Shown: piece by piece, positions 11,498 to 24,056 of the stretch
How the letters are laid out: every line of letters starts with the position of its first letter
Numbering within the stretch: position 1 is the first letter of the stretch
Assembly: GCA_947561715.1 (NCBI GenBank)
Contig: OX387203.1
Coordinates: 16,802,001 to 16,866,000 of the forward strand
DNA from: Ascidia mentula
Lineage: Eukaryota; Chordata; Ascidiacea; Phlebobranchia; Ascidiidae
DNA: 64,000 nucleotides
Direction: 5' to 3'
Position numbers and translations under genes: made by a program
The notes under the pieces: generated by a model
What the model was told of the DNA's origin: nothing
What the model saw: only the letters and a program-made list of their open reading frames with translations
The model's database searches: none

Positions 11498-11588
11498 TCC
11501 TTCGAACCAGATTCGAACCAGTGACCTATGGATTTCTGACAAGCTCAGCCGCTACAGTCCACCGCTCTACCAACTGAGCTATCGAAGG
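11498..11588 (-). tRNA. tRNA-Tyr-GTA: tRNA-Tyr(GTA), unit 10
   Basis: T-stem C-to-T change (AATCTGG), shared with units 19 and 20. Confidence 0.92.
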
Positions 11589-12022
11589 ATGTTGCAAACT
11601 GACTAATTTGTATTATGTATATGAGAGTTGGTGTTTCAGACAACAACATTGCTGATCAAACTATTTCTTCCCACGAAGAATATGTTCAAAACAATTTACC
11701 TCATATACAAGTTAAGTATTCACAGCTCTGACACTAATCAACCAAATGAAGTTTGTTTTTCAACACGATTTTCTATGAAACATTCATCACATGAAGATGA
11801 TAATTAAGTACATGTTTTGGCAGAACGATAAGTCTATTGGTTAGGGCCATGGGCAACTAATTATTTGCACTCTGCACGTGGAGTACCGAATATCACACTC
11901 GTCGTATTTGTTGTCGTTTAGGTTACAAAGATATCACTCAGGTTTTTTTTGCTCTGAGATAAACTGTTTTTTATAACAAAAAATGTTTCGCCAATGGAGA
12001 ACTAAGTAGCACCGGGAAACCA

Positions 12023-12105
12023 TGACAGGAGCGGGATTCGAACCCGCGCCTCCAGGGGAGACTGCGACCTGAACGCAGCGCCTTAGACCACTCGGCCATC
12101 CTGCC
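12023..12105 (-). tRNA. tRNA-Leu-CAG: tRNA-Leu(CAG), unit 11
   Basis: Consensus sequence. Confidence 0.96.
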
Positions 12106-12523
12106 TCTGCACTGCAATATCGTTTTGTTAGGGCAAAACTTTTGTGAAAGAAACACTAAAATATTTGTTCACGCCTGCACCAATTGCTAACCTTGAACGG
12201 TATGGCTGTCATGATTCCGATATCGCAAAAACGATAAAGGCATTGATAATACTCAATTCGAAACAAATCATGTGAAACTAGTTATACTAACGCATACTTT
12301 TTCAAAAGTACTTTTACCTAAAGTGCCTGGAACTTCAGATGTATTTGCAACAAACTATACCGACCTTCCAACACAACTATTGAATGATGTGGCAAACCAT
12401 CTACCAAGTTTAGGGGAAATCAATTTAATGTAATTATTATTTCAAATAAAATTGGTACTAGAAAGACAATATTTTTCCAAACAAATCTCTCACAAATATT
12501 TCATTTAACGCAAGGTTGTGGTC

Positions 12524-12605
12524 GACGAGGTGGCCGAGTGGTTAAGGCGATGGACTGCTAATCCATTGTGCTCTGCACGCGTGGGTTCGAATCCCATCCT
12601 CGTCG
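12524..12605 (+). tRNA. tRNA-Ser-GCT: tRNA-Ser(GCT), unit 11
   Basis: Consensus sequence. Confidence 0.96.
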
Positions 12606-12692
12606 ATTGCAGTTGCAGTTTTGCAGAGGTACACGCTACTGTTCAATAGTTTTAACATCAATTGGAAAAATCACAAACCGCGCAAAATAAAG

Positions 12693-12783
12693 TCCTTCGA
12701 ACCGGATTCGAACCAGTGACCTATGGATTTCTGACAAGCTCAGCCGCTACAGTCCACCGCTCTACCAACTGAGCTATCGAAGG
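12693..12783 (-). tRNA. tRNA-Tyr-GTA: tRNA-Tyr(GTA), unit 11
   Basis: Consensus sequence with the intron. Confidence 0.96.
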
Positions 12784-13217
12784 ATGTTGCAAACTGTCTA
12801 ATTTGTATTATGTATATGAGAGTTGGTGTTTCAGACAACAACATTGCTGATCAAACTATTTCTTCCCACGAAGAATATGTTCAAAACAATTTACCTCATA
12901 TACAAGTTAAGTATTCACAGCTCTGACACTAATCAACCAAATGAAGTTTGTTTTTCAACACGATTTTCTATGAAACATTCATCACACGAAGATGATAATT
13001 AAGTACATGTTTTGGCCGAACGATAAGTCTATTGGTCAGGGCCATGGGCAGCTAATTCTTTGCACTCTGCACGTGGGGTACCGAATATCACACTCGTCGT
13101 ATTTGTTGTCGTTTAGGTTACAAAGACATCACTCAGGTTTTTTTTGCTCTGAGATAAACTGTTTTTTATAACAAAAAATGTTTCTCCATCGGAGAACTAA
13201 GTAGCACCGGGAAACCA

Positions 13218-13300
13218 TGACAGGAGCGGGATTCGAACCCGCGCCTCCAGGGGAGACTGCGACCTGAACGCAGCGCCTTAGACCACTCGGCCATCCTGCC
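13218..13300 (-). tRNA. tRNA-Leu-CAG: tRNA-Leu(CAG), unit 12
   Basis: Consensus sequence. Confidence 0.96.
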
Positions 13301-13718
13301 TCTGCACTGCAATATCGTTTTGTAAGGGCAAAACTTTTGTGAAAGAAACACTAAAATATTTGTTCACGCCTGCACCAATTGCTAACCTTGAACGGTATGG
13401 CTGTCATGATTCCGATATCGCAAAAACGATAAAGGCATTGATAATACTCAATTCGAAACAAATCATGTGAAACTAGTTATACTAACGCATACTTTTTCAA
13501 AAGTACTTTTACCTAAACTGCCTGGAACTTCAGATGTATTTGCAACAAAATTTACCGACCTTCCAACACAACTATTGAATGATGTGGCAAACCATCTACC
13601 AAGTTTAGGGGAAATAAATTTAATGTAATTATTATTTCAAATAAAATTGGTACTAAAAAGACAATATTTTTCCAAACAAATCTGTCACAAATATTTCATT
13701 TAACGCAAGGTTGTGGTC

Positions 13719-13800
13719 GACGAGGTGGCCGAGTGGTTCAGGCGATGGACTGCTAATCCATTGTGCTCTGCACGCGTGGGTTCGAATCCCATCCTCGTCG
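13719..13800 (+). tRNA. tRNA-Ser-GCT: tRNA-Ser(GCT), unit 12
   Basis: One D-loop A-to-C change (GGTTCAGG), shared only with unit 22. Confidence 0.92.
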
Positions 13801-13887
13801 ATTGCAGTTGCAGTTTCGCAGCGGTACACGCTGCTGTTCAATAGTTTTAAAATCAATTGGAAAAATCACAAACCGCGCAAAATAAAG

Positions 13888-13978
13888 TCCTTCGAACCGG
13901 ATTCGAACCAGTGACCTATGGATTTCTGACAAGCTCAGCCGCTACAGTCCACCGCTCTACCAACTGAGCTATCGAAGG
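13888..13978 (-). tRNA. tRNA-Tyr-GTA: tRNA-Tyr(GTA), unit 12
   Basis: Consensus sequence with the intron. Confidence 0.96.
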
Positions 13979-14412
13979 ATGTTGCAAACTGTCTAATTTG
14001 TATTATGTATATGAGAGTTGGTGTTTCAGACAACAACATTGCTGATCAAACTATTTCTTCCCACGAAGAATATGTTCAAAACAATTTACCTCATATACAA
14101 GTTAAGTATTCACAGCTCTGACACTAATCAACCAAATGAAGTTTGTTTTTCAACACGATTTTCTATGAAACATTCATCACATGAAGATGATAATTAAGTA
14201 CATGTTTTGGCCGAACGATGAGTCTATTGGTCAGGGCCATGGGCAACTAATTCTTTGCACTCTGCACGTGGGGTACCGAATATCACACTCGTCGTTTTTG
14301 TTGTCGTTTATGTTACAAAGACATCACTCAGGTTTTTTTTGCTCTGAGATAAACTGTTTTTTATAACAAAAAATGTTTCGCCATCGGAGAACTAAGTAGC
14401 ACCGGGAAACCA

Positions 14413-14495
14413 TGACAGGAGCGGGATTCGAACCCCCGCCTCCAGGGGAGACTGCGACCTGAACGCAGCGCCTTAGACCACTCGGCCATCCTGCC
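14413..14495 (-). tRNA. tRNA-Leu-CAG: tRNA-Leu(CAG), unit 13
   Basis: A C-to-G change breaks one T-stem pair, shared with unit 23. Confidence 0.85.
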
Positions 14496-14913
14496 TCTGC
14501 ACTGCAATATCGTTTTGTTAGGGCAAAACTTTTGTGAAAGAAACACTAAAATATTTGTTCACGCCTGCACCAATTGCTAACCTTGAACGGAATGGCTGTC
14601 ATGATTCCGATATCACAAAAACGATAAAGGCATTGATAATACTCAATTCGAAACAAATCATGTGAAACTAGTTATACTAACGCATACTTTTTCAAAAGTA
14701 CTTTTACCTAAACTGCCTGGAACTTCAGATGTATTTGCAACAAAATATACCGACCTTCCAACACAACTATTGAATGATGTGGCAAACCATCTACCAAGTT
14801 TAGGGGAAATAAATTTAATGTAATTATTATTTCAAATAAAATTGGTACTAAAAAGACAATATTTTTCCAAACAAATCTCTCACAAATATTTCATTTAACG
14901 CAAGGTTGTGGTC

Positions 14914-14995
14914 GACGAGGTGGCCGAGTGGTTAAGGCGATGAACTGCTAATCCATTGTGCTCTGCACGCGTTTGTTCGAATCCCATCCTCGTCG
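14914..14995 (+). tRNA. tRNA-Ser(GCT), degraded, unit 13
   Basis: The T stem is broken (GTTTG in place of GTGGG) and one anticodon-stem G is changed to A. The same lesions occur in unit 23. Probably not functional. Confidence 0.6.
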
Positions 14996-15082
14996 ATTGC
15001 AGTTGCAGTTTGGCAGCGGTACACGCTACTGTTCAATAGTTTTAACATCAATTGGAAAAATCACAAACCGCGCAAAATAAAG

Positions 15083-15173
15083 TCCTACGAACCAGATTCG
15101 AACCAGTGACCTATGGATTTCTGACAAGCTCAGCCGCTACAGTCCACCGCTCTACCAACTGAGCTATCGAAGG
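15083..15173 (-). tRNA. tRNA-Tyr-GTA: tRNA-Tyr(GTA), weakened, unit 13
   Basis: One acceptor-stem mismatch (TCGTAGG) and one T-stem change, both shared with units 23 and 24. Confidence 0.8.
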
Positions 15174-15608
15174 ATGTTGCAAACTGTCTAATTTGTATTA
15201 TGTATATGAGAGTTGGTGTTTCAGACAACAACATTGCTGATCAAACTATTTCTTCCCACGAAGAATATGTTCAAAACAATTTACCTCATATACAAGTTAA
15301 GTATTCACAGCTCTGACACCAATCAACCAAATGAAGTTTGTTTTTCAACACGATTTTCTATGAAACATTCATCACATGAAGATGATAATTAAGTACATGT
15401 TTTGGCCGAACGATGAGTCTATTGGTCAGGGCCATGGGCAACAAATTCTTTGCACTCTGCACGTGGGGTACCGAATATCACACTCGTCGTATTTGTTGTC
15501 GTTTAGGTTACAAAGACATCACTCAGGTTTTTTTTTGCTCTGAGATAAACTGTTTTTTATAACAAAAAATGTTTCGCCATCGGAGAACTAAGTAGCACCG
15601 GGAAACCA

Positions 15609-15691
15609 TGACAGGAGCGGGATTCGAACCCGCGCCTCCAGGGGAGACTGCGACCTGAACGCAGCGCCTTAGACCACTCGGCCATCTTGCC
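15609..15691 (-). tRNA. tRNA-Leu-CAG: tRNA-Leu(CAG), unit 14
   Basis: Acceptor-stem G5 to A gives an A-C mismatch, shared with units 24 and 25. Confidence 0.87.
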
Positions 15692-16109
15692 TCTGCACTG
15701 CAATATCGTTTTGTTAGGGCAAAACTTTTGTGAAAGAAACACTAAAATATTTGTTCACGCCTGCACCAATTGCTAACCTTGAACGGTATGGCTGTCATGA
15801 TTCCGATATCACAAAAACGATAAAGGCATTGATAATACTCAATTCGAAATAAATCATGTGAAACTAGTTATACTAACGCATACTTTTTCAAAAGTACTTT
15901 TACCTAAACTGCCTGGAACTTCAGATGTATTTGCAACAAAATATACCGACCTTCCAACACAACTATTGAATGATGTGGCTAACCATCTACCAAGTTTAGG
16001 GGAAATCAATTTAATGTAATTATTATTTCAAATAAAATTGGTTCTAAAAAGACAATATTTTTCCAAACAAATCTCGCACAAATATTTCATTTGACGCAAG
16101 GTTGTGGTC

Positions 16110-16191
16110 GACGAGGTGGCCGAGTGGTTAAGGCGATGGACTGCTAATCCATTGTGCTCTGCACGCGTGGGTTCGAATCCCATCCTCGTCG
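16110..16191 (+). tRNA. tRNA-Ser-GCT: tRNA-Ser(GCT), unit 14
   Basis: Consensus sequence. Confidence 0.96.
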
Positions 16192-16278
16192 ATTGCAGTT
16201 GCAGTTTTGCAGCGGTACACGCTACTGTTCAATAGTTTTAACATCAATTGGAAAAATCACAAACCGCGCAAAATAAAG

Positions 16279-16369
16279 TCCTTCGAACCGGATTCGAACC
16301 AGTGACCTATGGATTTCTGACAAGCTCAGCCGCTACAGTCCACCGCTCTACCAACTGAGCTATCGAAGG
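16279..16369 (-). tRNA. tRNA-Tyr-GTA: tRNA-Tyr(GTA), unit 14
   Basis: Consensus sequence with the intron. Confidence 0.96.
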
Positions 16370-16803
16370 ATGTTGCAAACTGTCTAATTTGTATTATGTA
16401 TATGAGAGTTGGTGTTTCAGACAACAACATTGCTGATCAAACTATTTCTTCCCACGAGGAATATGTTCAAAACAATTTACCTCATATACAAGTTAAGTAT
16501 TCACAGCTCTGACACTAATCAACCAAATGAAGTTTGTTTTTCAACACGATTTTCTATGAAACATTCATCACATGAAGATGATAATTAAGTACATGTTTTG
16601 GCAGAACGATAAGTCTATTGGTTAGGGCCATGGGCAACTAATTATTTGCACTCTGCACGTGGAGTACCGAATATCACACTCGTCGTATTTGTTGTCGTTT
16701 AGGTTACAAAGATATCACTCAGGTTTTTTTTGCTCTGAGATAAACTGTTTTTTATAACAAAAAATGTTTCGCCAATGGAGAACTAAGTAGCACCGGGAAA
16801 CCA

Positions 16804-16886
16804 TGACAGGAGCGGGATTCGAACCCGCGCCTCCAGGGGAGACTACGACCTGAACGAAGCGCCTTAGACCACTCGGCCATCCTGCC
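16804..16886 (-). tRNA. tRNA-Leu-CAG: tRNA-Leu(CAG), anticodon stem altered, unit 15
   Basis: Two changes facing each other in the anticodon stem give a T-T mismatch in place of G-C; CAG is kept. The pair is shared with unit 17. Confidence 0.83.
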
Positions 16887-17304
16887 TCTGCACTGCAATA
16901 TCGTTTTGTTAGGGCAAAACTTTTGTGAAAGAAACACTAAAATCTTTGTTCACGCCTGCACCAATTGCTAACCTTGAACGGTATGGCTGTCATGATTCCG
17001 ATATCACAAAAACGATAAAGGCATTGATAATACTCAATTCGAAATAAATCATGTGAAACTAGTTATACTAACGCATACTTTTTCAAAAGTACTTTTACCT
17101 AAACTGCCTGGAACTTCAGATGTATTTGCAACAAAATATACCGACCTTCCAACACAACTATTGAATGATGTGGCTAACCATCTACCAAGTTTAGGGGAAA
17201 TCAATTTAATGTAATTATTATTTCAAATAAAATTGGTTCTAAAAAGACAATATTTTTCCAAACAAATCTCGCACAAATATTTCATTTGACGCAAGGTTGT
17301 GGTC

Positions 17305-17386
17305 GACGAGGTGGCCGAGTGGTTAAGGCGATGGACTGCTAATCCATTGTGCTCTGCACGCGTGGGTTCGAATCCCATCCTCGTCG
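17305..17386 (+). tRNA. tRNA-Ser-GCT: tRNA-Ser(GCT), unit 15
   Basis: Consensus sequence. Confidence 0.96.
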
Positions 17387-17473
17387 ATTGCAGTTGCAGT
17401 TTTGCAGCGGTACACGCTACTGTTCAATAGTTTTAACATCAATTGGAAAAATCACAAACCGCGCAAAATAAAG

Positions 17474-17564
17474 TCCTTCGAACCGGATTCGAACCAGTGA
17501 CCTATGGATTTCTGACAAGCTCAGCCGCTACAGTCCACCGCTCTACCAACTGAGCTATCGAAGG
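17474..17564 (-). tRNA. tRNA-Tyr-GTA: tRNA-Tyr(GTA), unit 15
   Basis: Consensus sequence with the intron. Confidence 0.96.
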
Positions 17565-17998
17565 ATGTTGCAAACTGTCTAATTTGTATTATGTATATGA
17601 GAGTTGGTGTTTCAGACAACAACATTGCTGATCAAACTATTTCTTCCCACGAAGAATATGTTCAAAACAATTTACCTCATATACAAGTTAAGTATTCACA
17701 GCTTTGACACTAATCAACCAAATGAAGTTTGTTTTTCAACACGATTTTCTATGAAACATTCATCACATGAAGATGATAATTAAGTACATGTTTTGGCAGA
17801 ACGATAAGTCTATTGGTTAGGGCCATGGGCAACTAATTATTTGCACTCTGCACGTGGAGTACCGAATATCACACTCGTCGTATTTGTTGTCGTTTAGGTT
17901 ACAAAGATATCACTCAGGTTTTTTTTGCTCTGAGATAAACTGTTTTTTATAACAAAAAATGTTTCGCCAATGGAGAACTAAGTAGCACCGGGAAACCA

Positions 17999-18081
17999 TG
18001 ACAGGAGCGGGATTCGAACCCGCGCCTCCAGGGGAGACTGCGACCTGAACGCAGCGCCTTAGACCACTCGGCCATCCTGCC
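17999..18081 (-). tRNA. tRNA-Leu-CAG: tRNA-Leu(CAG), unit 16
   Basis: Consensus sequence. Confidence 0.96.
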
Positions 18082-18499
18082 TCTGCACTGCAACATCGTT
18101 TTGTTAGGGCAAAACTTTTGTGAAAGAAACACTAAAATATTTGTTCACGCCTGCACCAATTGCTAACCTTGAACGGTATGGCTGTCATGATTCCGATATC
18201 ACAAAAACGATAAAGGCATTGATAATACTCAATTCGAAATAAATCATGTGAAACTAGTTATACTAACGCATACTTTTTCAAAAGTACTTTTACCTAAACT
18301 GCCTGGAACTTCAGATGTATTTGCAACAAAATATACCGACCTTCCAACACAACTATTGAATGATGTGGCTAACCATCTACCAAGTTTAGGGGAAATCAAT
18401 TTAATGTAATTATTATTTCAAATAAAATTGGTTCTAAAAAGACAATATTTTTCCAAACAAATCTCGCACAAATATTTCATTTGACGCAAGGTTGTGGTC

Positions 18500-18581
18500 G
18501 ACGAGGTGGCCGAGTGGTTAAGGCGATGGACTGCTAATCCATTGTGCTCTGCACGCGTGGGTTCGAATCCCATCCTCGTCG
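18500..18581 (+). tRNA. tRNA-Ser-GCT: tRNA-Ser(GCT), unit 16
   Basis: Consensus sequence. Confidence 0.96.
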
Positions 18582-18668
18582 ATTGCAGTTGCAGTTTTGC
18601 AGCGGTACACGCTACTGTTCAATAGTTTTAACATCAATTGGAAAAATCACAAACCGCGCAAAATAAAG

Positions 18669-18759
18669 TCCTTCGAACCGGATTCGAACCAGTGACCTAT
18701 GGATTTCTGACAAGCTCAGCCGCTACAGTCCACCGCTCTACCAACTGAGCTATCGAAGG
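18669..18759 (-). tRNA. tRNA-Tyr-GTA: tRNA-Tyr(GTA), unit 16
   Basis: Consensus sequence with the intron. Confidence 0.96.
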
Positions 18760-19193
18760 ATGTTGCAAACTGTCTAATTTGTATTATGTATATGAGAGTT
18801 GGTGTTTCAGACAACAACATTGCTGATCAAACTATTTCTTCCCACGAGGAATATGTTCAAAACAATTTACCTCATATACAAGTTAAGTATTCACAGCTCT
18901 GACACTAATCAACCAAATGAAGTTTGTTTTTCAACACGATTTTCTATGAAACATTCATCACATGAAGATGATAATTAAGTACATGTTTTGGCAGAACGAT
19001 AAGTCTATTGGTTAGGGCCATGGGCAACTAATTATTTGCACTCTGCACGTGGAGTACCGAATATCACACTCGTCGTATTTGTTGTCGTTTAGGTTACAAA
19101 GATATCACTCAGGTTTTTTTTGCTCTGAGATAAACTGTTTTTTATAACAAAAAATGTTTCGCCAATGGAGAACTAAGTAGCACCGGGAAACCA

Positions 19194-19276
19194 TGACAGG
19201 AGCGGGATTCGAACCCGCGCCTCCAGGGGAGACTACGACCTGAACGAAGCGCCTTAGACCACTCGGCCATCCTGCC
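19194..19276 (-). tRNA. tRNA-Leu-CAG: tRNA-Leu(CAG), anticodon stem altered, unit 17
   Basis: Same anticodon-stem T-T mismatch as unit 15, two units upstream. Confidence 0.83.
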
Positions 19277-19694
19277 TCTGCACTGCAATATCGTTTTGTT
19301 AGGGCAAAACTTTTGTGAAAGAAACACTAAAATATTTGTTCACGCCTGCACCAATTGCTAACCTTGAACGGTATGGCTGTCATGATTCCGATATCACAAA
19401 AACGATAAAGGCATTGATAATACTCAATTCGAAATAAATCATGTGAAACTAGTTATACTAACGCATACTTTTTCAAAAGTACTTTTACCTAAACTGCCTG
19501 GAACTTCAGATGTATTTGCAACAAAATATACCGACCTTCCAACACAACTATTGAATGATGTGGCTAACCATCTACCAAGTTTAGGGGAAATCAATTTAAT
19601 GTAATTATTATTTCAAATAAAATTGGTTCTAAAAAGACAATATTTTTCCAAACAAATCTCGCACAAATATTTCATTTGACGCAAGGTTGTGGTC

Positions 19695-19776
19695 GACGAG
19701 GTGGCCGAGTGGTTAAGGCGATGGACTGCTAATCCATTGTGCTCTGCACGCGTGGGTTCGAATCCCATCCTCGTCG
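19695..19776 (+). tRNA. tRNA-Ser-GCT: tRNA-Ser(GCT), unit 17
   Basis: Consensus sequence. Confidence 0.96.
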
Positions 19777-19863
19777 ATTGCAGTTGCAGTTTTGCAGCGG
19801 TACACGCTACTGTTCAATAGTTTTAACATCAATTGGAAAAATCACAAACCGCGCAAAATAAAG

Positions 19864-19954
19864 TCCTTCGAACCGGATTCGAACCAGTGACCTATGGATT
19901 TCTGACAAGCTCAGCCGCTACAGTCCACCGCTCTACCAACTGAGCTATCGAAGG
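19864..19954 (-). tRNA. tRNA-Tyr-GTA: tRNA-Tyr(GTA), unit 17
   Basis: Consensus sequence with the intron. Confidence 0.96.
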
Positions 19955-20388
19955 ATGTTGCAAACTGTCTAATTTGTATTATGTATATGAGAGTTGGTGT
20001 TTCAGACAACAACATTGCTGATCAAACTATTTCTTCCCACGAAGAATATGTTCAAAACAATTTACCTCATATACAAGTTAAGTATTCACAGCTTTGACAC
20101 TAATCAACCAAATGAAGTTTGTTTTTCAACACGATTTTCTATGAAACATTCATCACATGAAGATGATAATTAAGTACATGTTTTGGCAGAACGATAAGTC
20201 TATTGGTTAGGGCCATGGGCAACTAATTATTTGCACTCTGCACGTGGAGTACCGAATATCACACTCGTCGTATTTGTTGTCGTTTAGGTTACAAAGATAT
20301 CACTCAGGTTTTTTTTGCTCTGAGATAAACTGTTTTTTATAACAAAAAATGTTTCGCCAATGGAGAACTAAGTAGCACCGGGAAACCA

Positions 20389-20471
20389 TGACAGGAGCGG
20401 GATTCGAACCCGCGCCTCCAGGGGAGACTGCGACCTGAACGCAGCGCCTTAGACCACTCGGCCATCCTGCC
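20389..20471 (-). tRNA. tRNA-Leu-CAG: tRNA-Leu(CAG), unit 18
   Basis: Consensus sequence. Confidence 0.96.
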
Positions 20472-20889
20472 TCTGCACTGCAACATCGTTTTGTTAGGGC
20501 AAAACTTTTGTGAAAGAAACACTAAAATATTTGTTCACGCCTGCACCAATTGCTAACCTTGAACGGTATGGCTGTCATGATTCCGATATCACAAAAACGA
20601 TAAAGGCATTGATAATACTCAATTCGAAATAAATCATGTGAAACTAGTTATACTAACGCATACTTTTTCAAAAGTACTTTTACCTAAACTGCCTGGAACT
20701 TCAGATGTATTTGCAACAAAATATACCGACCTTCCAACACAACTATTGAATGATGTGGCTAACCATCTACCAAGTTTAGGGGAAATCAATTTAATGTAAT
20801 TATTATTTCAAATAAAATTGGTTCTAAAAAGACAATATTTTTCCAAACAAATCTCGCACAAATATTTCATTTGACGCAAGGTTGTGGTC

Positions 20890-20971
20890 GACGAGGTGGC
20901 CGAGTGGTTAAGGCGATGGACTGCTAATCCATTGTGCTCTGCACGCGTGGGTTCGAATCCCATCCTCGTCG
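20890..20971 (+). tRNA. tRNA-Ser-GCT: tRNA-Ser(GCT), unit 18
   Basis: Consensus sequence. Confidence 0.96.
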
Positions 20972-21058
20972 ATTGCAGTTGCAGTTTTGCAGCGGTACAC
21001 GCTACTGTTCAATAGTTTTAACATCAATTGGAAAAATCACAAACCGCGCAAAATAAAG

Positions 21059-21149
21059 TCCTTCGAACCGGTTTCGAACCAGTGACCTATGGATTTCTGA
21101 CAAGCTCAGCCGCTACAGTCCACCGCTCTACCAACTGAGCTATCGAAGG
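21059..21149 (-). tRNA. tRNA-Tyr-GTA: tRNA-Tyr(GTA), unit 18
   Basis: One private T-arm change in the B box; otherwise consensus. Confidence 0.9.
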
Positions 21150-21583
21150 ATGTTGCAAACTGTCTAATTTGTATTATGTATATGAGAGTTGGTGTTTCAG
21201 ACAACAACATTGCTGATCAAACTATTTCTTCCCACGAAGAATATGTTCAAAACAATTTACCTCATATACAAGTTAAGTATTCACAGCTCTGACACTAATC
21301 AACCAAATGAAGTTTGTTTTTCAGCACGATTTTCTATGAAACATTCATCACATGAAGATGATAATTAAGTACATGTTTTGGCAGAACGATAAGTCTATTG
21401 GTTAGGGCCATGGGCAACTAATTATTTGCACTCTGCACGTGGAGTATCGAATATCACACTCGTCGTATTTGTTGTCGTTTAGGTTACAAAGATATCACTC
21501 AGGTTTTTTTTGCTCTGAGATAAACTGTTTTTTATAACAAAAAATGTTTCGCCAATGGAGAACTAAGTAGCACCGGGAAACCA

Positions 21584-21666
21584 TGACAGGAGCGGGATTC
21601 GAACCCGCGCCTCCAGGGGAGACTGCGACCTGAACGCAGCGCCTTAGACCACTCGGCCATCCTGCC
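21584..21666 (-). tRNA. tRNA-Leu-CAG: tRNA-Leu(CAG), unit 19
   Basis: Consensus sequence. Confidence 0.96.
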
Positions 21667-22084
21667 TCTGCACTGCAACATCGTTTTGTTAGGGCAAAAC
21701 TTTTGTGAAAGAAACACTAAAATATTTGTTCACGCCTGCACCAATTGCTAACCTTGAACGGTATGGCTGTCATGATTCCGATATCACAAAAACGATAAAG
21801 GCATTGATAATACTCAATTCGAAATAAATCATGTGAAACTAGTTATACTAACGCATACTTTTTCAAAAGTACTTTTACCTAAACTGCCTGGAACTTCAGA
21901 TGTATTTGCAACAAAATATACCGACCTTCCAACACAACTATTGAATGATGTGGCAAACCATCTACCAAGTTTAGGGGAAATCAATGTAATGTAATTATTA
22001 TTTCAAATAAAATTGGTTCTAAAAAGACAATATTTTTCCAAACAAATCTCGCACAAATATTTCATTTGACGCAAGGTTGTGGTC

Positions 22085-22166
22085 GACGAGGTGGCCGAGT
22101 GGTTAAGGCGATGGACTGCTAATCCATTGTGCTCTGCACGCGTGGGTTCGAATCCCATCCTCGTCG
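22085..22166 (+). tRNA. tRNA-Ser-GCT: tRNA-Ser(GCT), unit 19
   Basis: Consensus sequence. Confidence 0.96.
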
Positions 22167-22253
22167 ATTGCAGTTGCAGTTTTGCAGCGGTACACGCTAC
22201 TGTTCAATAGTTTTAACATCAATTGGAAAAATCACAAACCGCGCAAAATAAAG

Positions 22254-22344
22254 TCCTTCGAACCAGATTCGAACCAGTGACCTATGGATTTCTGACAAGC
22301 TCAGCCGCTACAGTCCACCGCTCTACCAACTGAGCTATCGAAGG
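22254..22344 (-). tRNA. tRNA-Tyr-GTA: tRNA-Tyr(GTA), unit 19
   Basis: T-stem C-to-T change as in units 10 and 20. Confidence 0.92.
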
Positions 22345-22778
22345 ATGTTGCAAACTGACTAATTTGTATTATGTATATGAGAGTTGGTGTTTCAGACAAC
22401 AACATTGCTGATCAAACAATTTCTTCCCACGAAGAATATGTTCAAAACAATTTACCTCATATACAAGTTAAGTATTCACAGCTCTGACACTAATCAACCA
22501 AATGAAGTTTGTTTTTCAACACGATTTTCTATGAAACATTCATCACATGAAGATGATAATTAAGTACATGTTTTGGCAGAACGATAAGTCTATTGGTTAG
22601 GGCCATGGGCAACTAATTATTTGCACTCTGCACGTGGAGTACCGAATATCACACTCGTCGTATTTGTTGTCGTTTAGGTTACAAAGATATCACTCAGGTT
22701 TTTTTTGCTCTGAGATAAACTGTTTTTTATAACAAAAAATGTTTCGCCAATGGAGAACTAAGTAGCACCGGGAAACCA

Positions 22779-22861
22779 TGACAGGAGCGGGATTCGAACC
22801 CGCGCCTCCAGGGGAGACTGCGACCTGAACGCAGCGCCTTAGACCACTCGGCCATCCTGCC
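22779..22861 (-). tRNA. tRNA-Leu-CAG: tRNA-Leu(CAG), unit 20
   Basis: Consensus sequence. Confidence 0.96.
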
Positions 22862-23279
22862 TCTGCACTGCAACATCGTTTTGTTAGGGCAAAACTTTTG
22901 TGAAAGAAACACTAAAATATTTGTTCACGCCTGCACCAATTGCTAACCTTGAACGGTATGGTTGTCATGATTCCGATATCACAAAAACGATAAAGGCATT
23001 GATAATACTCAATTCGAAATAAATCATGTGAAACTAGTTATACTAACGCATACTTTTTCAAAAGTACTTTTACCTAAACTGCCTGGAACTTCAGATGTAT
23101 TTGCAACAAAATATACCGACCTTCCAACACAACTATTGAATGATGTGGCTAACCATCTACCAAGTTTAGGGGAAATCAATTTAATGTAATTATTATTTCA
23201 AATAAATTTGGTTCTAAAAAGACAATATTTTTCCAAACAAATCTCGCACAAATATTTCATTTGACGCAAGGTTGTGGTC

Positions 23280-23361
23280 GACGAGGTGGCCGAGTGGTTA
23301 AGGCGATGGACTGCTAATCCATTGTGCTCTGCACGCGTGGGTTCGAATCCCATCCTCGTCG
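23280..23361 (+). tRNA. tRNA-Ser-GCT: tRNA-Ser(GCT), unit 20
   Basis: Consensus sequence. Confidence 0.96.
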
Positions 23362-23448
23362 ATTGCAGTTGCAGTTTTGCAGCGGTACACGCTACTGTTC
23401 AATAGTTTTAACATCAATTGGAAAAATCACAAACCGCGCAAAATAAAG

Positions 23449-23539
23449 TCCTTCGAACCAGATTCGAACCAGTGACCTATGGATTTCTGACAAGCTCAGC
23501 CGCTACAGTCCACCGCTCTACCAACTGAGCTATCGAAGG
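23449..23539 (-). tRNA. tRNA-Tyr-GTA: tRNA-Tyr(GTA), unit 20
   Basis: T-stem C-to-T change as in units 10 and 19. Confidence 0.92.
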
Positions 23540-23973
23540 ATGTTGCAAACTGACTAATTTGTATTATGTATATGAGAGTTGGTGTTTCAGACAACAACAT
23601 TGCTGATCAAACTATTTCTTCCCACGAAGAATATGTTCAAAACAATTTACCTCATATACAAGTTAAGTATTCACAGCTCTGACACTAATCAACCAAATGA
23701 AGTTTGTTTTTCAACACGATTTTCTATGAAACATTCATCACATGAAGATGATAATTAAGTACATGTTTTGGCAGAACGATAAGTCTATTGGTTAGGGCCA
23801 TGGGCAACTAATTATTTGCACTCTGCACGTGGAGTACCGAATATCACACTCGTCGTATTTGTTGTCGTTTAGGTTACAAAGATATCACTCAGTTTTTTTT
23901 TGCTATGAGATAAACTGTTTTTTATAACAAAAAATGTTTCGCCAATGGAGAACTAAGTAGCACCGGGAAACCA

Positions 23974-24056
23974 TGACAGGAGCGGGATTCGAACCCGCGC
24001 CTCCAGGGGAGACTGCGACCTGAACGCAGCGCCTTAGACCACTCGGCCATCCTGCC
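23974..24056 (-). tRNA. tRNA-Leu-CAG: tRNA-Leu(CAG), unit 21
   Basis: Consensus sequence. Confidence 0.96.

Noticed and set aside
13653..13914. Open frames on both strands over tRNA-Ser in units 12 and 22
   Set aside because: They arise from one substitution in the tRNA-Ser D loop and spacer changes; no protein family resemblance and no start context.
14181..14366. Plus-strand 61-codon frame over the decayed tRNA-Ser copy
   Set aside because: Opens only where spacer variants remove stops. It overlaps the tRNA relic and has no protein-like features.
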